From: Moraxella catarrhalis | Lineage (GTDB): Bacteria > Pseudomonadota > Gammaproteobacteria > Pseudomonadales > Moraxellaceae | DNA: 64,000 bases | Direction of reading: 5' to 3' | Assembly (NCBI RefSeq): GCF_001632285.1 | Contig: NZ_LWAH01000011.1 | Location: 1-64,000, forward strand | Shown here: positions 12,357-21,351 of the stretch, piece by piece | Numbering within the stretch: position 1 is the stretch's first letter | How the letters are laid out: each line of letters begins with the position of its first letter | Notes under the pieces: generated by a model | What the model was told of the DNA's origin: nothing | Databases searched by the model: none | What the model saw: only the letters and a program-made list of their open reading frames with translations | Program-made: the position numbers and the translations under genes

Positions 12357-13198
12357 TTTTTTCTCATTATTTGCGAATTGCTGAATCCATTTATGAAAGC
12401 TGTAATAATGATTAGAATACAAAAATAAGAGATTACTACAGCACTACTTAAATGTCCGGATTGGTTTTTTAAGTTAAATAAATAAGTTTGAATTGTTTCA
12501 AAATGGCCACCTATTAAAATGTTTACATAAACAAATTCACCTATTAAAAACGCTATAGAGATAAAGAAGGCCACTATAAACCCTGGCTTTAGATTTGGTA
12601 GTAGAATATAAGCAATTATCTGTGGTGTCGATGCACCTAGCAAATTGGCAGATTCAATCAAATCTTTTACCCCAATTGCTCTAAAATTATTATCCAAAGA
12701 TCGGTATACAAAAGGGAGTACAATTGTGAAATAACAACCAATAAGAATAAACGTTGTACCGATTTTGCTACCAAGTATGCCAGAATATAGATCCAAAATA
12801 CTAATTGATGCTACGATTGGTGGAACGGTAAACGGTAGTATCAGTATAAAATTAATCCAACGTTGCCATTGTGGTTTGCTAGTGTGTACAATAAGCAATA
12901 CAGGAAAAATTAAAATAATACTTAATATAGCACTGCCAATACAGAGCACTAGCGAGTAAAAACAGGCCCACAAAAATCTTTCTTGAGTCCAAATTTCAAG
13001 CAACCACTTTATAGTCCATGATTCGGGCAATATGGACTGTGACCAATCGCCAGAAACCGCATAAACGCCTGTTGCCACAACAGGAATCATCATCAATGAA
13101 ATCAGGGCAATTAAAAAGATTAGATGAAAATACTGCTTAATGCTTAATGGGGCTTTTTCTAGCCGATAGTCATTTTTATATGATAAACGCTTAGACAT
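12353..13198 (-). CDS. ABC transporter permease (second)
   Basis: This 281-residue inner-membrane permease has about six membrane segments and a BPD_transp_1-type EAA loop (ESANLLGASTPQIIAYILLP near residue 185-205). It forms a heterodimer with the permease encoded just upstream. Such two-permease modules are typical of the spermidine/iron/2-aminoethylphosphonate importer class. It starts 15 bases after the first permease gene and overlaps the ATPase gene by 4 bases, so the genes are tightly coupled. Confidence 0.9.
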   Translation of the reverse strand: MSKRLSYKNDYRLEKAPLSIKQYFHLIFLIALISLMMIPVVATGVYAVSGDWSQSILPESWTIKWLLEIWTQERFLWACFYSLVLCIGSAILSIILIFPVLLIVHTSKPQWQRWINFILILPFTVPPIVASISILDLYSGILGSKIGTTFILIGCYFTIVLPFVYRSLDNNFRAIGVKDLIESANLLGASTPQIIAYILLPNLKPGFIVAFFISIAFLIGEFVYVNILIGGHFETIQTYLFNLKNQSGHLSSAVVISYFCILIIITAFINGFSNSQIMRKK

Positions 13199-13213
13199 TA
13201 CCAGCTTCCATAT

Positions 13214-14131
13214 TTAGTCAATTTTGTAGCGGCTAAGTAAATACTGATGAACAAAAGTTATAATCAGCATTAATCCTACCAATATTAAAGCTAATGCCGC
13301 CGCCATATTAGGCTCTAAAGTTAAATTTCCTGCAATCATGGCAGCAATACGTATTGGCAAGATATTAAAGCTGCCAGATGTAAGTGCATAGGCAGTTGCA
13401 TAGGCACCAAGTGCATTAGCAAATAAAATAATAAACGTACCTAAAATAGCAGGTGATAAAACAGGCAATCCAACTTTAAAAAAATATTGACGCGTACTAG
13501 CACCCAACAAGGCAGCACTTTCTTGCCATTCTCTTTTCAGGCCAGAAATTGCTGGGAATAGTAATAGTATAGCTACAGGAATTTGAAAATATGTATAGCT
13601 TAATAATATACCCTTAAATGAATAAATATCTATTAGATCATTTATCCCGAATCTTGATAATATTAAAGTAATTACCCCACTAGAGCCAAAAATAATCATC
13701 ATTGCAAATGCCAAAGGAACACCGCTAAAGTTACTCAGCAACGTGTTTAGAGAAATTAAAGCTCTCCCCAGTGCTGAATCTTTGATTGCATATAGAGAAT
13801 AGGCGCCCTGAAACCCAATAATAATACCAATCAAGCTGCTATATAAACTAATCTTTAAGGAAAGCACCAAAGCCTGTAAATAAAATTCGCTATTAAATAT
13901 CTTTGAGAAATTCCCAAAACCAAACTCACCATACTCATTATAAAAAGCATTAAAAATAATTAGACCTAAGGGCAATAAAATAAACATTACTACCAATACA
14001 ACAAAGGGGAGCAGTGCTAAATACTCTCCAAGACCTTTCAGGGCATTGTCAGCAAATCCACTATTTGGGTACTTGACTAAGATCACATTTGTGGTTTGCT
14101 CAGACCTAGACCTAAAGAATTTGGCTATCAT
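13214..14131 (-). CDS. ABC transporter permease (first)
   Basis: This 305-residue permease has six or seven predicted membrane segments. Its EAA loop is QESAALLGASTRQYFFKVGLP near residues 195-215, and a long cytoplasmic N terminus precedes the first segment. It overlaps the upstream hydrolase gene by 4 bases (ATGA), indicating translational coupling. Together with the second permease it forms the channel of the importer. Confidence 0.9.
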   Translation of the reverse strand: MIAKFFRSRSEQTTNVILVKYPNSGFADNALKGLGEYLALLPFVVLVVMFILLPLGLIIFNAFYNEYGEFGFGNFSKIFNSEFYLQALVLSLKISLYSSLIGIIIGFQGAYSLYAIKDSALGRALISLNTLLSNFSGVPLAFAMMIIFGSSGVITLILSRFGINDLIDIYSFKGILLSYTYFQIPVAILLLFPAISGLKREWQESAALLGASTRQYFFKVGLPVLSPAILGTFIILFANALGAYATAYALTSGSFNILPIRIAAMIAGNLTLEPNMAAALALILVGLMLIITFVHQYLLSRYKID

Positions 14132-14943
14132 TTTAATAAATTCCTACAAACCGTTTTATCATGCTCCACCTTAAGTAAAGCGCAGATTGTTCCACAAATC
14201 TCAGTTTGTTGAATTGGCTCATCCATATTCTTATTGGTAAATCTATCACCGATAGTATAAAAAGGCACTTCTCTTTCTTCTATTAAATTGCCACCATGAG
14301 ATAGATCATTGTTCATACCATGATCCGAGGTTACAATTATTTGATACCCATCATCCAACCAAAGATTAATATAATTTGATAAAAGCATATCTGCTCTACG
14401 TGCGGCATTGCGATATTGCATACTATTTAGACCAAATCTATGTCCCGCATCATCTATATTCATAGAATGTACTAGTAAAAAATCTGGTCGGTAGATTTTG
14501 CGCAAATGGTCTGCATCGTCAAATAAATGGGAGTCTGGGTAAGCATCATCATAATAAAAATGGCCAAACTGGATAGGTAGACTTGAATCATTAGTATGTC
14601 TATCAAAAGCTGCTTGAAATGGACTGCGGTTATATAATTCACTAATCCAATAATAAGCGGCGGCGGCTGTCACTTTATTTGATTGAATGCAATAATTGAA
14701 AACACTTTTTTCTTTAGACAAACGATTGATTTGGTTGTGATAAATGCCGCTATCTGTTGGGCGCACACCTGTTAAAATACACTCATACAAGGGGCGCGAC
14801 AAAGAGGGTAGTTCACACTGCAATTTATAAGCTTTGGCTTTGTGTTGTTCACACAAAGCCTGCAAAAAGCCCATACATGTTAAACCAACATCGGCATTTA
14901 ACCCATCTAATACAACCAATATAACCTTATTAGTATTTTTCAT
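14128..14943 (-). CDS. Alkaline-phosphatase-superfamily hydrolase (NPP/phosphonoacetate-hydrolase-like)
   Basis: This 271-residue protein has no signal peptide, so it is predicted to be cytoplasmic. Superfamily metal ligands are visible: D13 in VVLDGLN, DDAGHRFG near residue 165-171, SDHG near 207-210 and the HGG near 217. The nucleophile position, usually Thr in phosphodiesterases, is Ser (S49 in LPSLSRP). The fold hydrolyses phosphodiesters, phosphonoacetate or sulfate esters; the substrate is unknown. Its place inside an importer operon suggests that it splits the imported compound. The residue match to this superfamily is clear, the substrate is not. Confidence 0.82.
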   Translation of the reverse strand: MKNTNKVILVVLDGLNADVGLTCMGFLQALCEQHKAKAYKLQCELPSLSRPLYECILTGVRPTDSGIYHNQINRLSKEKSVFNYCIQSNKVTAAAAYYWISELYNRSPFQAAFDRHTNDSSLPIQFGHFYYDDAYPDSHLFDDADHLRKIYRPDFLLVHSMNIDDAGHRFGLNSMQYRNAARRADMLLSNYINLWLDDGYQIIVTSDHGMNNDLSHGGNLIEEREVPFYTIGDRFTNKNMDEPIQQTEICGTICALLKVEHDKTVCRNLLK

Positions 14944-15012
14944 TTTCTTAACTTTTTAACATATGCTGAATTAGGTGTTCAGATAATAGTTTACCAGAAC
15001 CAACGCCAGTAA

Positions 15013-16119
15013 TTATTGTTGATGTATAAGCACTCTCTCTTGCCACTGCTGAGGCAATTTTGCCGAACTCTCTTCCCACGCTTTAGCATCAGCAATAGGC
15101 CTGGCGTTAATATATTGGTTTTGAGGTAGCAGTCTTGATTGCACGTCTTCTGGAATTGTAAGATGGTCAATACGTACAGGGCGAGCATATCCACGAGCCA
15201 AATTTAATTGCCCCTTATCTGAGAGTATATACTCTCGCGTTAACATAGCAGCGTGAGGATTTTTGGCATACTTATTGATAATGGTGGCATAGCCAGACTG
15301 TACAGACCCATCGCTAGGGATTACCACATCAAAGCGTTCGCGATTAATCTGGTCTCGATAATTCAAACCATTAAAGTCCCATACTACTGCAACTTCAATC
15401 TCGCCTTTTTCTAAATTTGCTACCGAGGGATCAGCCATGCCAAGACGTTTTTGTTTAGCTAAATCGGTAAAATAGTCTAAAGCGGGGGTTAAATCAGCTT
15501 CTGTACCACCAAGTGCGTAATTTGCTGCCAAAACACCATTAACTGCTTGGCTAGCAGTTGAAACATCGCCAATGGTTACTTTGTATTTAGATCTCTTTAA
15601 CTCATCCCAACTGGTAGGAATTTTATTAACTTTTTGCTTATCTGCTATAAAAGCAATTGCCCCTGTATAACCTATTACCCAATGACCATCTTTATCCTTT
15701 GCCCATTCAGGTATTTGATCCCAAGTGCTTGGCTTATAAGGTTGGGTTACTCCTTTATCAACTGCAACAGGGGCAAATGATGCTCCAACATCTCCAATGT
15801 CTGCGGTGGCATTTTCCTTTTCAGCTAGAAACTTTGCAATTTCTTGAGCTGAGCTCATATCTGTATCTTGGTGAGAAAGACCAAACTCGGTGTTAATATC
15901 ATTCCAAGTTTCCTCCCAATTAGCCCATGTGTTTGGCATACCCACGCTGTTGACCCGACCCTCCGACTTGGCTTTTTCGATCAGCTCTTCTACAGAAAGC
16001 TGAGGCGTTGCGACTGCTTTATCATCTTGTTCGGCTGCATCTTTTGAGTTGGTACCACAGCTAGCGAGAAAGGGTATAGAGAATAAAAAAAATAAAGGGA
16101 TTGATTTGGAGAATTGCAT
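15013..16119 (-). CDS. ABC transporter solute-binding lipoprotein
   Basis: This 368-residue periplasmic binding protein is anchored as a lipoprotein: signal peptide followed by lipobox LASC with C21. The mature part, after a short acidic linker, matches the type-2 binding fold of the Fe3+/spermidine/2-aminoethylphosphonate group (NTWANWEETWNDIN, VVWDFNGLNYRD, YILSDKGQLNLARGYARP). It is the first gene of the operon SBP-hydrolase-permease-permease-ATPase. The ligand is unknown. A phosphonate or phosphate ester is favoured by the hydrolase and the Pho-regulon neighbourhood, and an iron ligand is not excluded. Confidence 0.87.
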   Translation of the reverse strand: MQFSKSIPLFFLFSIPFLASCGTNSKDAAEQDDKAVATPQLSVEELIEKAKSEGRVNSVGMPNTWANWEETWNDINTEFGLSHQDTDMSSAQEIAKFLAEKENATADIGDVGASFAPVAVDKGVTQPYKPSTWDQIPEWAKDKDGHWVIGYTGAIAFIADKQKVNKIPTSWDELKRSKYKVTIGDVSTASQAVNGVLAANYALGGTEADLTPALDYFTDLAKQKRLGMADPSVANLEKGEIEVAVVWDFNGLNYRDQINRERFDVVIPSDGSVQSGYATIINKYAKNPHAAMLTREYILSDKGQLNLARGYARPVRIDHLTIPEDVQSRLLPQNQYINARPIADAKAWEESSAKLPQQWQERVLIHQQ

Positions 16120-16157
16120 ATAACTATCCTAGGTAAAGTCAATATTAAGACAATGAA

Positions 16158-16201
16158 AGAATAGTGTTTTCATATTAAATTTTAGTTACGCAATAATGAC
16201 A
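16158..16201 (-). promoter_or_regulatory. Candidate degenerate PhoB site and -10 box upstream of the ABC operon
   Basis: On the minus strand three 11-base units run in phase from 16201: TGTCATTATTG, CGTAACTAAAA and TTTAATATGAA. Then come 5 bases and TATTCT (16163-16158). The first unit is a good PhoB half-site; the others are weak. The 5-base distance from the last unit to the -10 equals that in front of pstS. I rate this as suggestive only. Confidence 0.35.
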
Positions 16202-16491
16202 TTTATTTGAAAAATTTATACAGATTAATCATTGTATCAATCCTTCTAAAATTAGAAAAAGATAAGAATTCTAAATAAAAATGTGCTGTTCAAAACAAAA
16301 AGGGCTTCCAAATTAGAAATAATCAATATTGCTAAAATAGTAGTTAGTTCATAAGAAAAGAGGATCATAAATTTTGCAAGCTTAAAAGCACAATAGATGG
16401 GAGTAAGCAGGCATAGTGAGATAGTTTTTGCATCTAATAGTAACATTTTAAAGACAAATATTGATATTTTTAATTAATATTTCATTAACTT
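16202..16491. other. AT-rich intergenic stretch, no gene seen
   Basis: Between the ABC operon promoter and the terminator at 16492 I see only AT-rich sequence without a convincing reading frame or RNA fold. Confidence 0.5.
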
Positions 16492-16627
16492 AAAAATAAC
16501 ATCTTTGGCAATAAAAGATGTTATTTTTATAGATCTTTGGCTGATTAAAAATAAGTCTATAATAAATCTCAACGTATATAATTGGTGTTAATTTTTAACA
16601 ATTTGGTATCCAATTTAGGCACACAGA
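16492..16627 (-). ncRNA. Candidate small RNA with own promoter and terminator
   Basis: A minus-strand transcript of about 130 bases is predicted from the promoter at 16662-16634 to the terminator hairpin 16528-16492 (arms AAAATAACATCTTT and AAAGATGTTATTTTT). Inside, AATTGG and CCAATT arms enclose GTTAAaaaTTAAC, giving a second fold. No plausible protein is encoded. I know no named RNA family like this. The terminator is almost symmetrical and could instead serve a plus-strand transcript. Confidence 0.4.
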
Positions 16628-16633
16628 AATTTG

Positions 16634-16662
16634 TATATACTCATATACTTATAAGTCGTCAA
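16634..16662 (-). promoter_or_regulatory. Promoter of the candidate small RNA
   Basis: TTGACG (16662-16657), a 17-base spacer and TATATA (16639-16634) on the minus strand form a good sigma-70-type promoter. It points away from the tRNA-Gly gene into a region with no annotated gene. Confidence 0.5.
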
Positions 16663-16707
16663 ATGGTAATACAAGATGACATTTTTCCAACCCCTTGATT
16701 TAAACAA

Positions 16708-16743
16708 CAAAAAAGCCCAAATCTTTCGATTTGAGCTTTTTAA
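16708..16743 (-). terminator. Terminator of tRNA-Gly
   Basis: On the minus strand, AAAAGCTCAAATC and GATTTGGGCTTTTTT pair around a GAAA tetraloop and are followed by T residues, 5 bases beyond the encoded CCA end of the tRNA. Confidence 0.88.
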
Positions 16744-16747
16744 AATT

Positions 16748-16823
<76 letters not shown>

Positions 16824-16971
16824 TGATCATCATTTGCTGTATGGATGTGTATTATACACGAAAAATACATACCGTCAAGCCATTTTTGCAAAAATTTTGC
16901 AATTATTTGTCAAAAACTGAAATCTTATGCCAACTTACTGATTTATAATAAAATTTTATCAATATGATCCA

Positions 16972-18462
16972 TCAAACGCTTGATACCGTCAAACAAATAC
17001 CCCATTTGGCAAACCAATGCGCTTCATCTTGAATATCAATGACGCACGCCTGATGTTCAGGTCGGTCGATTTTTACGGTCACATGCCAGTGATGATTATC
17101 AATGGTAAGTTTTAGCTGATGTTTGGATATCTCAAAACGCCCATGATTCGCAACGACAGATAAGCGTAATAAAAGCGCCAAATAAACCAAGCTCTTGCCC
17201 CCATTTTTGATAATTCGGTCGCAATCATCCCCATTAATGGTACGGCGATGATAACGAACCAACAAAGACAGCTTTTCTTGATCAGTACGAGAAAACCCCG
17301 CCATATCTGCATGCCTGAGTAAATAGCTTGAATGCTTATGATAGCTACTATGCCCAATGGCAAGCCCTACTTCGTGTAATAAAGCTGCACGCCTAAGCAT
17401 GTATTCACCTTCTATCGCTAAGCCTAAGGGTTTATGAACCTGATTAAACAGCGAGCCTGCCGTCTTGGCGACACGCTTGGCTTGTTTTTTATCGACACCA
17501 AATCGATCAATCAGCATCCCCACCGAGTCATCACGCACATCATGAAAATCCATGCGTGATAACATGTCATACATCACGCCTTCTCTGAGCGCGCCATCAC
17601 AGTACCTAAGCAGGCGAATCCCAAATACACGCATGATCGCAAGTAAGATCGCCACACCCGCAGGAAAGATGCCTTTGCGGTGCGACTTAACACCTGCCAT
17701 ATCGATGGCATCAATATGACCACAAGCAATCAAAGACGATTTTAATTGCTCTACGCCTGCCAAAGTAATCTCATCACCCAACCCAAACCCTGCGATTGCT
17801 TGTTGGATGGTCTTAATCGTACCCGATGATCCTACAGCTTCCTCAAAACCAGTTTTTTTATAGTGGCTGCCATACTTAATGATTTCTTTTTGGGCGACAT
17901 AAATCGCCTTTTCAAAAGACAGTGCGTTGATGTTGCCATCTCCAAAAAACTGCTGAGTAAAACCTGCAACGCCCATTTGCGTGCTTTCGGTGAGTATGGG
18001 ATTTAGATTTTTGCCGATAATCAGCTCTGTTGAGCCGCCACCAATATCAACCACAAACCTTTGCTGATGACTTGGGCAAGTGTGCGATACACCCAAATAA
18101 ATCAGCCGTGCCTCTTCTCGTCCTGAGATAATCTCAATATGCACAGGTAAAATATCATTAGCACGCACGATAAATTCTTGGCTATTGACAGCACGCCTTA
18201 GTGTATTGGTCGCCACGACACGCAACCGAGAATTATTCACATCACCCAAACGCCCTGCAAATCGTGTCAAGCATTCAATACCACGATCAATGACAGCCGA
18301 TGATAAGTGATTGCATTCATCAAGTCCCATCGCCAATTGTACTTTTTCGCTCATCGAAGCGATGCGTCTGAGCTGATCGCCATGGCGTTCAGCGATGGCC
18401 AAGTGGATACTATTTGAGCCGATATCGATAGCGGCTAATTTTTCGGTATCTGATAGGGGCAT
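16972..18462 (-). CDS. ppx: Exopolyphosphatase, Ppx/GppA family
   Basis: Ppx releases phosphate from the end of inorganic polyphosphate. The 496-residue protein has the actin-like ASKHA motifs AAIDIGSNSIHLAIAE (residues 10-25) and VVDIGGGSTELIIG (about 140-153). An HD-like C-terminal region follows (LLHEVGLAIGHSSYHKHSSYLL). It begins 12 bases after the phoR stop and so belongs to a phoB-phoR-ppx operon. This ties polyphosphate use to phosphate starvation. GppA activity on pppGpp is an alternative within the same family. Confidence 0.92.
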   Translation of the reverse strand: MPLSDTEKLAAIDIGSNSIHLAIAERHGDQLRRIASMSEKVQLAMGLDECNHLSSAVIDRGIECLTRFAGRLGDVNNSRLRVVATNTLRRAVNSQEFIVRANDILPVHIEIISGREEARLIYLGVSHTCPSHQQRFVVDIGGGSTELIIGKNLNPILTESTQMGVAGFTQQFFGDGNINALSFEKAIYVAQKEIIKYGSHYKKTGFEEAVGSSGTIKTIQQAIAGFGLGDEITLAGVEQLKSSLIACGHIDAIDMAGVKSHRKGIFPAGVAILLAIMRVFGIRLLRYCDGALREGVMYDMLSRMDFHDVRDDSVGMLIDRFGVDKKQAKRVAKTAGSLFNQVHKPLGLAIEGEYMLRRAALLHEVGLAIGHSSYHKHSSYLLRHADMAGFSRTDQEKLSLLVRYHRRTINGDDCDRIIKNGGKSLVYLALLLRLSVVANHGRFEISKHQLKLTIDNHHWHVTVKIDRPEHQACVIDIQDEAHWFAKWGICLTVSSV

Positions 18463-18474
18463 CTATTATATCAC

Positions 18475-19524
18475 TTATGTTGACAAGGTCTGTGTAGAGA
18501 TGGTTTGAATTTTAGGGAAGATGATACGAAACATAGAACCGACGCCTTCTTCTGAGCTGATTTCTAGGCGGGCGTTATGCTTATTTAGCACATGCTTAAC
18601 AATGGCAAGTCCAAGCCCCGTCCCACCTGTCGCACGGCTACGCCCACTGTCTACCCGATAAAATCGCTCAGTCAGCCGCCCAAGATGCTCGCCACCAATC
18701 CCAATACCATTATCCGTCACCGACAGATGTACATCGCCATCATCTTCTTCATAGATGATATCAATCATGCCGCCTGACGGTGTATATTTGATGGCATTTA
18801 AAACCAAATTAATAATTGCACTGTACAAATAAGCCTCGATGCCCAAAATATTTTTATCAGTGTCCAGATGAATATCAATCAGATGCCCAGCTTGATTGCT
18901 GGCAGACGCTTGATCAAACACCTGCATCAACAGGCGTGGCATGTTGACCTCAGCCATTGGCTTGGTTTCGTCACTTTCAAGGCGTGACAGCATAAGTAAA
19001 TCATTGATTAAGTCATTCATGCGAATGGCTTGCTCGTGCATGAGTTTTAGTCCACGCATCCATGCAGGTTTAATATCATCAGTTAGTGTAAAATTTTCAA
19101 GATAACCCAAAATCACCGTCAAAGGCGTGCGTAATTCATGCGATACATTACCCACAAAGTCTGTCCGCATCTGCTCAAGCTGCTGCATGTGTGTATAATC
19201 TTTGATGATGACAGCACAGCGATTATCAACCAGTCGCATCAAGCTTAGATTTAGGACATTACCTATAATTGTAGGGTGATTTTGGTAAAACGAACTGGGC
19301 AAGCTTTGGTCTTGATAAATATCATAAAGCTTTTTAAATACGCTATTTTTAAATATCATACTTGGCAAGATAGGAGCATGCGTATCATTAGAGGTGATGG
19401 CAAGTAAGCTTTTGGCGGCAGGATTGATGTACTCAATTATCAAGCGACTCATATCCATGACCACAATACCATCGGTCAAATTCTCTACCAATAAACCAAA
19501 ATCGACCGCAGAGTATTTCATCAT
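18475..19524 (-). CDS. phoR: Phosphate-regulon sensor kinase PhoR (no membrane segments)
   Basis: PhoR phosphorylates PhoB when phosphate is scarce. This 349-residue form has a PAS-type sensor region (about 8-105), a HisKA domain with the H-box FVGNVSHELRTPLT (phospho-acceptor H129), and a HATPase domain with NLVLNAIKYTP, DNGIGIG and GTGLGLAIVKH. E. coli PhoR has about 430 residues and N-terminal membrane helices; here the PAS domain begins almost at once and no hydrophobic segment is seen. The start overlaps the phoB stop as ATGA, so no upstream extension is possible. Membrane contact may be through the Pst complex or PhoU. Confidence 0.92.
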   Translation of the reverse strand: MMKYSAVDFGLLVENLTDGIVVMDMSRLIIEYINPAAKSLLAITSNDTHAPILPSMIFKNSVFKKLYDIYQDQSLPSSFYQNHPTIIGNVLNLSLMRLVDNRCAVIIKDYTHMQQLEQMRTDFVGNVSHELRTPLTVILGYLENFTLTDDIKPAWMRGLKLMHEQAIRMNDLINDLLMLSRLESDETKPMAEVNMPRLLMQVFDQASASNQAGHLIDIHLDTDKNILGIEAYLYSAIINLVLNAIKYTPSGGMIDIIYEEDDGDVHLSVTDNGIGIGGEHLGRLTERFYRVDSGRSRATGGTGLGLAIVKHVLNKHNARLEISSEEGVGSMFRIIFPKIQTISTQTLST

Positions 19525-20213
19525 GATTTATCCGAAAACCGATAACCTGTACCACGTACTGTTTGAATCAGTGTATCTGCCCCATAAGGTGCCAGCAGCT
19601 TACGCAGACGGCGAATATGTACATCTATCGTACGCTCATCAATATAAACATTACCACCCCACACTGCATCTAGGATCTGAGCACGTGTATAGGCTCGCTC
19701 TGAGTGCGTCACAAAAAAGCAAAGCAGACGGTATTCGGTAATACTCATAGTAATCTCAGTACCACCTGCCATAACTCTTTGACTGGCTGTGTTGATGGAT
19801 AAATTGCCCGCCTGCATCAGCTCTTTGCCCATGTCGATGCCTGTGCGACGAAGCACTGCCTTGACTCGGCTGATCAATTCTCGAGTACTAAAAGGCTTGG
19901 TAATATAATCATCAACACCAGCATCTAATCCATAAACTTTATTATCTTCTTCACCTTTAGCGGTGAGCATAATGATAGGAATGTCAGCGGTTGCTGGGTT
20001 TTTCTTGAGTCTGCGCGCAAAATCAATCCCAGACTCTCCATGTGGCATCATCCAATCCAATAAAATCAAATCGGGTTTTTCGTCGACCACAGCCACATAA
20101 GCGCCTTGGGTGTCATAGGCTTGAACCACATCAAAATCTGATAAATCTAAAGTCCCTGCAATCAGCTCATTGATGGCAGGCTCATCTTCAACAACCAAGA
20201 TTTTTGCATTCAT
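19521..20213 (-). CDS. phoB: Phosphate-regulon response regulator PhoB
   Basis: PhoB activates phosphate-starvation promoters. From the chosen ATG (MNAKILVVEDEP) it has 230 residues. The receiver domain has E9/D10, phospho-acceptor D53 (LILLDWMMP) and the conserved Lys in LTAKG. The OmpR-type winged helix ends in TVRGTGYRFS. In-frame ATGs further upstream would add an unrelated tail of up to 36 residues. It is followed by phoR with a 4-base overlap. I see no Pho box in front of phoB itself. Confidence 0.97.
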   Translation of the reverse strand: MNAKILVVEDEPAINELIAGTLDLSDFDVVQAYDTQGAYVAVVDEKPDLILLDWMMPHGESGIDFARRLKKNPATADIPIIMLTAKGEEDNKVYGLDAGVDDYITKPFSTRELISRVKAVLRRTGIDMGKELMQAGNLSINTASQRVMAGGTEITMSITEYRLLCFFVTHSERAYTRAQILDAVWGGNVYIDERTIDVHIRRLRKLLAPYGADTLIQTVRGTGYRFSDKS

Positions 20214-20443
20214 AGATGACGAACTCCCTAAAACGGCTTTTGGGTAGATTGAATAAGGCTTTTGGGTAAGGGCTGAGTTAAATTGTAACATAAATATTGT
20301 CCGATAACAGCCACAAATCATGGCTTAATTCGTTTAACAAACTTTAATTAATTCATAAAAGTAAGAAGACATCGATCAAAATACGACACCTTTGATCGCC
20401 CCACCAAAGCTTGGGCCCAAGACAGAGAATCTTGCTTGATCAA

Positions 20444-21283
20444 TCAGCCGTGACGACCAGCGATATAATCTGCCGTTGCTTGATTTTGCGGATTGTTGAA
20501 GATTTGGCTAGTTTCGCCCATCTCAATCATATCGCCCAAATACATATAAGCGGTGAAGTCAGAGCAGCGAACCGCTTGCTGCATGTTATGCGTTACGATT
20601 GCGATGGTATAGTCTTGTTTTAGATCATGGATCAGCTCTTCGATCGCACCTGTTGATATGGGGTCTAGTGCTGATGTCGGCTCATCAAGTAGCAACACTT
20701 CAGGGCGCGTCGCCACACTGCGAGCGATACATAGACGCTGCTGCTGACCGCCTGATAAAGATAGACCTGATTTTTTCAACTTGTCTTTTACTTCATTCCA
20801 TAGGGCAGATTTTTGAAGTGCCCATTCAACGCGATCGTCAAGCTCAGATTTAGATAAATTTTCATATAACTTCACACCAAACGCCACATTATCATAAATT
20901 GACATAGCAAATGGGGTTGGCTTTTGAAACACCATGCCAACGCGCGCGCGTAGCAAGTTAACATCGACGCGGCTGTCTAAGATATTTTGGTTATCCAAGA
21001 TAATCTCACCTGTTGCACGCATACCTGAGTACAGGTCATACATACGGTTTAGCGTGCGCAAAAGCGTTGATTTACCACAGCCTGATGGACCGATGAAGGC
21101 CGTAACTTTTTTATCCAAAATATCTAAATTGATATTTTTGAGCGCCTTATAATCACCATAATAAAAGTCAAGATTACGCACTTGTACTTTGGCGGCAGTT
21201 TGGCTTAGAGTTTTGTCATCAGTATTGCTATTAGTAAACGCTGTGTTCATGGTTGGATTTAGACTTTGGTTAAGTGTATTCAT
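20444..21283 (-). CDS. pstB: Phosphate ABC transporter ATP-binding protein
   Basis: PstB energises high-affinity phosphate uptake and takes part in PhoR signalling. The 279-residue protein has Walker [10 protein letters not shown], the PstB-typical [16 protein letters not shown], signature [14 protein letters not shown], Walker [14 protein letters not shown] and switch THNMQQA. The last residues ([12 protein letters not shown]) match PstB. A clear AAGGAAAA lies in front of the ATG. It is the last gene of the pst operon here; no phoU follows. Confidence 0.97.
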   Translation of the reverse strand: MNTLNQSLNPTMNTAFTNSNTDDKTLSQTAAKVQVRNLDFYYGDYKALKNINLDILDKKVTAFIGPSGCGKSTLLRTLNRMYDLYSGMRATGEIILDNQNILDSRVDVNLLRARVGMVFQKPTPFAMSIYDNVAFGVKLYENLSKSELDDRVEWALQKSALWNEVKDKLKKSGLSLSGGQQQRLCIARSVATRPEVLLLDEPTSALDPISTGAIEELIHDLKQDYTIAIVTHNMQQAVRCSDFTAYMYLGDMIEMGETSQIFNNPQNQATADYIAGRHG

Positions 21284-21351
21284 GTTGAGTTTTCCTTATA
21301 TTTGGCAATTGTTCAAACACTTTGGCTATGTTGGCTAAGATCAATTGACTC

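Noticed and set aside
10023..16707. Genomic island inserted at tRNA-Gly.
   Set aside because: The importer region is AT-rich and near a tRNA, but I found no duplicated tRNA end, integrase or flanking repeats.
20214..20443. Pho box in front of phoB.
   Set aside because: No TGTCAT-type half-site in phase is visible there, so autoregulation by this route is not supported.
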